The notes below the pieces were generated by a model. It was not told where the DNA came from. It did no database searches and saw only the letters and a list, made by a program, of their open reading frames with translations. A stretch of 64,000 nt of DNA, taken from positions 1 through 64,000 of the forward strand of contig PXBD01000088.1 of the NCBI GenBank assembly GCA_003565625.1, in the 5' to 3' direction. The position numbers and the translations under genes were made by a program. Below, in pieces: positions 58,699 through 64,000 of the stretch. The stretch's first letter is position 1. Each line of letters opens with the position of its first letter. Source of the DNA: Gammaproteobacteria bacterium. GTDB lineage: Bacteria > Pseudomonadota > Gammaproteobacteria > Xanthomonadales > Wenzhouxiangellaceae.

Positions 58699-59672
58699 GG
58701 AAACAACGCCAGCGCTTTCAGGCAGTTATGCAGATGTGCTTCATCACTGCCCGGCCCGATGGTGTCCGGGCCCAGGCGCAGCGTCCAGGCACGATGCTGA
58801 CGGTGCGCGGTCAGCACCCAGGCCGTCAGCACCCGAATTTTTTCCTCCAGGTCGCGCCCCGGCGCCTGCTCCAGGTCCAGCAACAGCTGCCGCGAGCGCG
58901 GCTGGCGCAGGTCACGCGCCAGCAAGGTGTTGTGGCGCTGGCTGGCTTTCCAGGCCACGCGGTGCAGCGGGTCACCCTCGCGCCAGCCACGCAGGCTGAA
59001 AAATTCGTCGCCATCGGGTTGGCGCTGATCCTGGCGACCGTCCTGGTCGGCGCCCCCTTCGGGCAGTGCCGGTGGATGGTCGGCCGGTTGCGGCCAGACC
59101 AGAACGGGTCGCTCGGGCCAGAACCAGGACCAGGCCTGGAACAGGCCGATCGGCTGCCGGGTCTGAACCCGGCAGCGCGGCGGCTGCAGCCAGCCTCGGT
59201 GATGGGTGGTCAGGGCGACGGCCACTTCGGCGAAGCCGCCGGGTGGGAGGGCAAACGTTTGCCTGCGCTCGGCACAGGCGATTTCCAGGCCGGCACGGGC
59301 GCGCCCGCCGGGGTTGGCCAGGCTGATCAGCAGTTGGGCAGTCTGGCCGGCGAATACCGGGGCTGCACCGCTGCGCTGTATCTGCAGCCGGTCGAGGTTG
59401 CGATAGGCGATCAGCATCGAATTGGAGGCCAGTCCGGCGACGATGAAGGTGGTCAGCAAGCCCAGATTGTTGTTGAAATTCAGGCTGCCCATCAGCATGG
59501 CAAACATCAGGAGTCCCAGCAGCCAGCCGAAACGGGTCGGCAGAATGAAAATCTGTCGATAGCGCAAGGTAAGCGGTGGCCGCATCGGGCCGCGCCGGGC
59601 AATCCAGCGGTCGAACCAGCGCCGGGGCGCGCGCTGGTCAGCGCCGAGCCGGGCCGAATCGGCGGTTGCCAT
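58695..59672 (-). CDS. DUF58 domain protein
   Basis: Membrane-associated protein of 325 residues with two adjacent hydrophobic helices at about 48-85 and a following soluble region. The DUF58 hallmark is EFFSLRGWREGDPLHRVAWKAS (quoted in parts, about 225-245), then LLARDLRQPRS. The domain is related to von Willebrand A folds but lacks a clear MIDAS. It overlaps moxR by one base and tgpA by four. Such trios are thought to assemble or regulate an envelope complex; the exact function is unknown. Confidence 0.88.
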   Translation of the reverse strand: MATADSARLGADQRAPRRWFDRWIARRGPMRPPLTLRYRQIFILPTRFGWLLGLLMFAMLMGSLNFNNNLGLLTTFIVAGLASNSMLIAYRNLDRLQIQRSGAAPVFAGQTAQLLISLANPGGRARAGLEIACAERRQTFALPPGGFAEVAVALTTHHRGWLQPPRCRVQTRQPIGLFQAWSWFWPERPVLVWPQPADHPPALPEGGADQDGRQDQRQPDGDEFFSLRGWREGDPLHRVAWKASQRHNTLLARDLRQPRSRQLLLDLEQAPGRDLEEKIRVLTAWVLTAHRQHRAWTLRLGPDTIGPGSDEAHLHNCLKALALFP

Positions 59673-60628
59673 CAGGGAACCGGGGTGTGCTCGATGATTT
59701 CGGCCACAACGGCGCGGCTGTCGAGGCCGGACTCCGGCAGCGGCTGGAGCCGATGAGGGGCCAGGTGCGGGAAAATCTGCTTGACGTTTTCCGGCAGGCA
59801 GAAATCCTGACGTCGAACCAGGGCGTGAGCACGGGCGGTGCGGATCAGCGCCAGGGCGGCACGTGGGGACAGCCCGGCGCGCAGCCCGGCGTGGCTGCGC
59901 GTGGCCTGAACCAGCGTCTGGATGTAGTCCAGTACCGGCTCGGCGACGTGCAACCCGGCCGCGAGTTCAATCAAGCCAATGACTCTGTGCTCATCCAGCT
60001 CCGGCTGAAGTGTTTGCAGCATCCGGCGCCGGTCGGGTTCGACCAGCAAGCGGCGTTCTTCCAGCGCTGATGGGTAGCCGATGGAAGTTCGCAGCAGAAA
60101 CCGATCCAGCTGAGAGTCGGGCAACGGGTAGGTGCCGGCCAGATCCAGCGGGTTTTGGGTGGCGATGACAAAAAACGGCTGCGGCAGGCTGTGGGTCTGG
60201 CCGTCGACCGTCACTTGCCCCTCGGCCATGGCCTCGAGCAGGGCGGACTGGGTGCGCGGGCTGGCGCGGTTGATTTCGTCGGCCAGGATGACATTGGCAA
60301 ACACCGGTCCGGGGCGAAATTCGAATTGCTCGTCCTGGCGGCGGAATATCGATACGCCGAGGATGTCGGCCGGCAGCATGTCGTTGGTGAACTGCACGCG
60401 CTGCCAGCTGCCGCCGAGGACCAGCGACAGAGCCTGGGCAAGCGTGGTCTTGCCCACACCGGGCAGGTCTTCGATCAGCAAGTGGCCGCCGGCCAGCAGC
60501 GCCGAGAAGGCCAGTTCGACCACCTCGGCCTTGTCGACGATGACCGCGTTGACCGAGGCCAAAGCGCGCTCCAGGTCGGCGCGCAGGTCGGCCCCGACGG
60601 TGTGCGCCGGGTCAGGCCTGCTACTCAT
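59672..60628 (-). CDS. MoxR-family AAA+ ATPase
   Basis: Cytoplasmic AAA+ ATPase of about 318 residues. Walker A is EDLPGVGKTTLAQAL. FTNDMLPADILG and FRPGPVFANVILADEINRASP hold Walker B and the MoxR insert. ATQNPLDLAGTYPLPDSQLDRF contains sensor 1, and SPRAALALIRTARAHAL sits in the lid. MoxR proteins are chaperone-like and act with DUF58/VWA partners. I place the start at 60628, giving MSSRPDPAH, which overlaps the end of phhB by 8 bp; a longer in-frame start exists inside phhB. This ties it to the phhA-phhB transcript. Confidence 0.92.
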   Translation of the reverse strand: MSSRPDPAHTVGADLRADLERALASVNAVIVDKAEVVELAFSALLAGGHLLIEDLPGVGKTTLAQALSLVLGGSWQRVQFTNDMLPADILGVSIFRRQDEQFEFRPGPVFANVILADEINRASPRTQSALLEAMAEGQVTVDGQTHSLPQPFFVIATQNPLDLAGTYPLPDSQLDRFLLRTSIGYPSALEERRLLVEPDRRRMLQTLQPELDEHRVIGLIELAAGLHVAEPVLDYIQTLVQATRSHAGLRAGLSPRAALALIRTARAHALVRRQDFCLPENVKQIFPHLAPHRLQPLPESGLDSRAVVAEIIEHTPVP

Positions 60629-60962
60629 CCAGCAGGGCGTTGAGCTTGGCCGCGCAGATGAAATCGTTGTCGCTGAGGCCGTCGATGGCATGGGTGGTGA
60701 AGTGAACCAGGCAGAAGTTGTAGCCGCCCTCGAAATCCGGGTGATGGTTTTCCTGGTTGGCTACCCAGGCCATGGCGTTGATGAATGCCATGGTCTTGTA
60801 AAACCCCTTGAATTCAAAGCGGCGGTAAATCACTTTGCCGGCAGCATCGGCCTGCCAGCCCGGAACCTCCGGCAGGAGTTCCTCGACGCGCTCGGCGCTG
60901 AGCGGCGCGGTGCCGCCCTCGCAGGGTACACATTTTTTTTCCGTCAGACGCTCGTTGCTCAT
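60621..60962 (-). CDS. phhB: pterin-4a-carbinolamine dehydratase
   Basis: Recycles the 4a-hydroxy-tetrahydrobiopterin (or monapterin) formed by phenylalanine hydroxylase. The 113-residue product carries the active-site motif ENHHPDFEGGYNFC (His 73 and 74) and the third His at about 91 in FTTHAIDGL. A CVPCEGG segment near the N terminus is common in bacterial forms. It starts 3 bp after phhA, the standard phhA-phhB pairing, and overlaps moxR by 8 bp. Confidence 0.95.
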   Translation of the reverse strand: MSNERLTEKKCVPCEGGTAPLSAERVEELLPEVPGWQADAAGKVIYRRFEFKGFYKTMAFINAMAWVANQENHHPDFEGGYNFCLVHFTTHAIDGLSDNDFICAAKLNALLDE

Positions 60963-60965
60963 GGT

Positions 60966-61766
60966 TCAGGCAGCCTCCTGCTTTTTGGGTGGGTAGGTCG
61001 GGGTGAACTCGCCCAGGGCTCGAGCCTTGCGGATCAGTCCCAGCAGATCCTCGCGGGCGAGTTCGAACAAGTCTTCCATGCGGTCCAGAATGTAGTACAC
61101 CGGCTGATAAATATCGATTCGGTAGGGTGTTCTGAGCACATCGATCGGATCGAAGGGGCGGCGCAGTGGCTCCGGGCTTTCCAGCGCGTAGCGCGTCTCT
61201 CCCGGCGAGGAGGCGATGCCGCCCCCGCAAATGCGCACGCCCTCAGCGGTCTGCAGCAGGCCGAATTCCACCGTAAACCAGTACAGCCGGGCCAGGAATA
61301 CCCGTTCCTGGCGGTTGGCGCGAACGCCGGCCTTGCCGTAGGCTTCGGTGAAGTCGGCAAAGGCCTGGTGGGTGAGCATGGTGGCATGGCCGAATATTTC
61401 GTGGAAGATGTCGGGTTCCTGCAGGTAATTCATGTCCTTGCGCGAGCGGATGAAGGATGCGGCCGGGAACCGGCGCTCGGCGAGCAGGGCGAAGAACCGG
61501 TCAAAATTGATCAGGGCCGGCACCGGCGCAACTTCCCAGCCGGTTCTGGCCTGGAGAACCCGCGACACTTCGGTCGGCTGCGGGATGCGGTCGCGCGGCA
61601 GATCCAGAATTTCCAGTCCATCGAGAAACGGTTGACAGACACGCTGCTGGATCAAGGGCAGCTGGCGTTCGTACAACGCGGTCCACACGCTGTGCTCTTC
61701 CTCGCTGTAGGGGATGACGCCGTTTTCGTCCGGCACTTTCGCCTCGTAGGCTGACGATGTACCCAT
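60966..61766 (-). CDS. phhA: phenylalanine-4-hydroxylase
   Basis: Non-heme iron enzyme converting phenylalanine to tyrosine with O2 and a reduced pterin, 266 residues, the short bacterial form without an ACT domain. The iron ligands are His122 and His127 in FHEIFGHATM and Glu167 in FTVEFGLL. The pterin and substrate regions FPAASFIRSRKDMNYLQEPD and RICGGGIASSPGE are conserved. GGAG lies about seven bases before the ATG. A palindrome 75-92 bp upstream resembles the TyrR/PhhR operator, so induction by aromatic amino acids is likely. Confidence 0.96.
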   Translation of the reverse strand: MGTSSAYEAKVPDENGVIPYSEEEHSVWTALYERQLPLIQQRVCQPFLDGLEILDLPRDRIPQPTEVSRVLQARTGWEVAPVPALINFDRFFALLAERRFPAASFIRSRKDMNYLQEPDIFHEIFGHATMLTHQAFADFTEAYGKAGVRANRQERVFLARLYWFTVEFGLLQTAEGVRICGGGIASSPGETRYALESPEPLRRPFDPIDVLRTPYRIDIYQPVYYILDRMEDLFELAREDLLGLIRKARALGEFTPTYPPKKQEAA

Positions 61767-61840
61767 ACGAATGCTCCAGATTCAGGCAGTGACCCAAAGA
61801 TGGTATCACTGAGCGGTGGCCGATCCATGACAGGGTGGTG

Positions 61841-61880
61841 TGTAGGAAATTTCCTACAAACGATGAGCAGATTTCCTACA
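61841..61880. promoter_or_regulatory. TyrR/PhhR-like operator: 18-bp palindrome plus repeated half-site
   Basis: TGTAGGAAATTTCCTACA at 61841-61858 is a perfect palindrome. It fits TGTA-N10-TACA, close to the TyrR/PhhR box TGTAAA-N6-TTTACA. The half ATTTCCTACA recurs at 61871-61880, 22 bp along, about two helical turns. It lies upstream of phhA on the minus strand and upstream of the RNA candidate on the plus strand. No tyrR or phhR gene is in the window. Confidence 0.6.
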
Positions 61881-61940
61881 GGAATCCGGGATGATCTTCG
61901 GCTGCTTACTTTCGGGCATTCCCGCAAACTATCGATCATA

Positions 61941-62060
61941 GGTTGCCGGTAGGGAACCTCGCGCAAGCGAGGGCAACTTAAACCCCTCCTCGTTTACCAA
62001 GGGTTGCTGGTCCCATCGGGGAGGGTTTTCAAAGCGGCGCCGTCTGGCGCCGCTTTTTTT
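61941..62060 (+). ncRNA. candidate small RNA with three hairpins
   Basis: About 120 bases, with no protein gene reading into them on this strand. Hairpin 1: GTTGC (61943-61947) with GCAAC, enclosing a perfect CCTCGC-GCAA-GCGAGG stem at 61957-61972 capped by a GNRA loop. Hairpin 2 (about 61979-62029): AAACCC, one bulged C and TCCTCG pair with CGGGGA and GGGTTT, 12 pairs, around a loop containing ACCA/TGGT. Hairpin 3 is a strong intrinsic terminator. The 5' end is a guess; promoter hexamers upstream are weak. It does not match 4.5S, 6S, tmRNA, RNase P or any riboswitch core I recognise. Confidence 0.5.
62031..62060 (+). terminator. intrinsic terminator
   Basis: Nine-pair stem AGCGGCGCC / GGCGCCGCT (62033-62041 with 62046-62054), loop GTCT, then a run of seven T. 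Polarity is plus strand. Because phhA upstream is on the minus strand, the only transcript it can end is one starting in the phhA upstream region. Confidence 0.85.
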
Positions 62061-62131
62061 CAAGTGCTGGCGCGGCGACTGTGGTGCTATTCTGACCGCA
62101 GGCTTTTCTTGTGCGAGAGTATTTGGTTTCC

Positions 62132-63055
62132 ATGAGCTCGATCAGCAGTCTGGTGGTTTTCGGGGCCACGGGCACCCAGGGGCATCCGGTGGTGGATGCA
62201 GCCCTGCAGGCCGGTCTGGATGTGCGCGCGGTCAGTCGCGATGTGGACAAGGCCGAAGAGCAACTGTCCAGTCGGGCGCAGGTTTTCCAGGCCGATTTGC
62301 TGGAGCCGGAAACGGTCGCCGAGGCCATGAGCGGCATGGATGCCGCCTTTTTCTACCTGCCGGTGATGCCGCACTCGCCCTCGGCGCAGGCCATGGTCGA
62401 GAGTGTCGTCGCCGGAGCGCGAACCTCCGGACTGCAGCGCCTGGTGTTTACCAGTTCGGCCTGGTTCGGCCCGGGTATGCCTTCGGGCCCGTTTGTGGAC
62501 GGTTTGCGTGCGGTCTCCGGGCGCCTGCTGGAGATCGATGTCGAGACCGTGGTGCTGCGACCCACCCTGTACCTGGCAAACCTGGTCTGGCCGCACATCA
62601 TCCGCGAGATTCGCGATTACGGCCGCCTGAGTTACCCGCCGCTGGACGCCGGGCGCTGCCTGAACTGGACGGCTACCGAGGATCAGGCGGCCGTCGCCGT
62701 CGCCTGCCTGGACGCCGGGGTGGCCGGTGAAATCATCGATGTGGCCAGTCCGGAGCCGGTCACCGGGCCGGATCTTTGCCGGCTGCTGGTGTCGGTGTAC
62801 GGTCGCGAGGTGCATTATGACCCGCAGACGGTGGAAGAATTCGCCGACACCCTCAGCCATATGGCCGGCAGCGCCGAAATCGGCCGCACGGTGGCCGGCT
62901 TGTACGAAGGTTTCAACGCGCTGGCCGAAGACGGGCCGCTGGTCGATACCGAAGCCCTGGAGCGTCGCTTCGGGATTCGGTTAACGCCGGTCAGCGAGTG
63001 GGTGGAGCAGCGACTTGGGGCGCTGCTGGATCGCTACGGCACACCGAGCAATTAG
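62132..63055 (+). CDS. NmrA/SDR-type NAD(P)-binding protein
   Basis: Rossmann-fold protein of about 307 residues. The nucleotide-binding loop is VVFGATGTQGHPVV near the N terminus, followed by AVSRDVDKA and LVFTSSAWFGPG. It lacks the Tyr-x-x-x-Lys pair of classical dehydrogenases at the usual place, which is typical of NmrA-like regulators or quinone-type reductases. The start is ATG 62132; a GTG at 62111 is possible. It follows the terminator at 62031-62060 by 70 bp and overlaps the convergent universal stress protein gene by 4 bp. Substrate unknown. Confidence 0.8.
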   Translation: MSSISSLVVFGATGTQGHPVVDAALQAGLDVRAVSRDVDKAEEQLSSRAQVFQADLLEPETVAEAMSGMDAAFFYLPVMPHSPSAQAMVESVVAGARTSGLQRLVFTSSAWFGPGMPSGPFVDGLRAVSGRLLEIDVETVVLRPTLYLANLVWPHIIREIRDYGRLSYPPLDAGRCLNWTATEDQAAVAVACLDAGVAGEIIDVASPEPVTGPDLCRLLVSVYGREVHYDPQTVEEFADTLSHMAGSAEIGRTVAGLYEGFNALAEDGPLVDTEALERRFGIRLTPVSEWVEQRLGALLDRYGTPSN

Positions 63056-63504
63056 TTGACGACGACGACCGGACACTTGGTCAGGCGCACCGTCTTGTCG
63101 CTGACGCTGCCCATCAGCAAACCCTGCAGGCGTCCCCTTCCGCGCCGGCCAACGACCAGCATGGGGCGGTCGCACTCGGCCGCGTAGCGCAACAGCGCTT
63201 CGGCCGGGTCGCCACTGAGCAGAACCGGCTCCACCGACACTGCGCGTTCGCCGGCTCGACCCAGGGCGCGTTCGAGCACGGCCGATGCAAGCTCGTATTC
63301 CGGGATGGAACCGGCGGCTTCCTGAAGCTCCTCATACTGGATGGTGCGCACTTCGCCGGCGCGGCCGTGGCGAGCCTGCGTGGCATGCACGATGCGCACC
63401 GGCAAGCGCAGGTTTTCCGCCAGATCGAGGCCGAAATCGAGCGCTCTGCCGGCACTGTCAGAGTCATCTACCGCGATCAGCACGGAGGTGTAGTTGAACG
63501 GCAT
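63052..63504 (-). CDS. universal stress protein (UspA family)
   Basis: Cytoplasmic nucleotide-binding stress protein of about 150 residues. It opens with the family strand TSVLIAVDDSDSAGRALDFGLDLA and ends with the ATP-binding type GRRGRGRLQGLLMGSVSDKTVR, then CPVVVVN. The G-x2-G-x9-G-S pattern suggests the ATP-binding subgroup. The start at 63504 is preceded by GGGAG; an in-frame ATG 30 bp upstream is less likely. Its stop overlaps the convergent NmrA-like gene by 4 bp. Confidence 0.9.
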   Translation of the reverse strand: MPFNYTSVLIAVDDSDSAGRALDFGLDLAENLRLPVRIVHATQARHGRAGEVRTIQYEELQEAAGSIPEYELASAVLERALGRAGERAVSVEPVLLSGDPAEALLRYAAECDRPMLVVGRRGRGRLQGLLMGSVSDKTVRLTKCPVVVVN

Positions 63505-63573
63505 GCGGCTGGCTCCCGAAACTGGACTGGACAAGCCGCATTGTAGCGCAGCCGGGCAGCGCCAGAACCGTGC

Positions 63574-64000
63574 TCAGCCGGACGCGGCGTGGTCGCGCGC
63601 CTGCTCGAGCAGGCGGTCGCGCAGGCGGCGGTGGAATGGTTCGTCGCCGAACCAGATCATGAAGTACTGCTCTGCCCCCGGGAGGTCATTGCAGCTTTGG
63701 ATCAGCTTTTCGTTCAGGTAAAGGCCCAGACCCTGGCCGGGCCGGTAGACAACGTCGTAACGATCGCCGGAGTTGGCGTCGACGTAGGCATCTGCCAGGC
63801 ACTGCAGTACCTCGGGCAACTCGTCGGCATCGTCCACGCCCAGGTTCTGACTCAAGGTTGAGCGGGCCGAATCGATCAGATCGGTGCCGCGGAAGTCGCG
63901 CGCCAGTTCAAGCGAGAACTGCTTGGGGATCGACTGGAGGATCTGATCGGCATCCTGGCACTGATCGAGGTACAGGTAGGCGGTGCCGACCCGGAAAAGG
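63574..64000 (-). CDS. chalcone-isomerase-like protein, 5' end outside the window
   Basis: The reading frame runs from the stop at 63574 to the window edge without interruption; 141 codons are visible and the start is missing. The visible part contains FRVGTAYLYLDQC, IPKQFSLELARDFRG, DLIDSARSTLSQN, LADAYVDANSGDRYDVVYRPGQG and FMIWFGDEPFHRRLRDRLL. This is the pattern of bacterial chalcone-isomerase-like (Chalcone_2/3) proteins. An internal TTG at 63855 is not the true start, because coding similarity continues upstream of it. Bacterial members are usually periplasmic and of unknown function. It is 69 bp from the universal stress protein gene. Confidence 0.8.
   Translation of the reverse strand, partial: LFRVGTAYLYLDQCQDADQILQSIPKQFSLELARDFRGTDLIDSARSTLSQNLGVDDADELPEVLQCLADAYVDANSGDRYDVVYRPGQGLGLYLNEKLIQSCNDLPGAEQYFMIWFGDEPFHRRLRDRLLEQARDHAASG

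Noticed and set aside
63850-63990. Possible frameshift in the chalcone-isomerase-like gene
   Set aside because: Rechecking the bases showed one continuous frame to the window edge; the gene is cut by the window, not broken.

Overview
This 64 kb window is chromosomal DNA from a GC-rich gammaproteobacterium. The main evidence is core synteny: mutS, pncC (cinA C-terminal family), thpR, recA, recX and alaS, followed by two tRNA-Ser genes, icd and lexA, with a canonical CTGT-N8-ACAG LexA box in front of lexA. The many outer-membrane porins, lipoproteins, an RND pump and phenylalanine hydroxylase suggest a free-living heterotroph, perhaps near the Chromatiales/Xanthomonadales (Wenzhouxiangella-like). 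That lineage guess is inference only. I see no transposase, integrase, prophage or CRISPR array.

Layout. 0-5 kb: queG, a lipoprotein, the NAD(P)HX repair enzyme, tsaE and a DUF1499 membrane protein. 5-10 kb, minus strand: a small beta-barrel, a DUF937-type protein, and a three-gene outer-membrane cassette (lipoprotein amidohydrolase, OprD-type porin, DcaP-like porin). 10-15 kb: a DUF4332 protein and a divergent phosphorelay made of a TPR hybrid kinase facing a response regulator that overlaps an Hpt gene. 15-22 kb: a YXWGXW-rich secreted protein with an Arg/Pro/Thr-rich tail, then an RND efflux operon whose last gene is a two-helix K+ channel. 22-33 kb, plus strand: MscS channel, YbaY/NlpE/META-like lipoprotein, BCCT transporter, an OpuAC/TAXI-like binding-protein fusion, a second MscS channel and a membrane GDPD. 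This looks like an envelope and osmotic-stress cluster.

33-45 kb: a DUF4136 lipoprotein overlapping an MltF-like lytic transglycosylase, then a minus-strand run with every junction overlapping: mutS, giant PAS hybrid kinase, REC-GGDEF cyclase, PlpD-like patatin. 45-56 kb: a double-cupin protein, a decaying copy of thpR, pncC-thpR, recA-recX-alaS, two tRNA-Ser genes, a SYLF protein, icd, a DUF455 ferritin-like protein and lexA. 56-64 kb: slp; an operon phhA-phhB-moxR-DUF58-tgpA behind an 18-bp palindrome resembling a TyrR/PhhR box; a candidate three-hairpin small RNA ending in a strong terminator; an NmrA-type oxidoreductase; a universal stress protein; and a chalcone-isomerase-like gene cut by the window end.

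The most distinctive items are the binding-protein fusion inside the osmotic cluster, the unassigned structured RNA at about 61941-62060, the operator-like palindrome beside it, and the thpR duplicate disabled by a nonsense codon.
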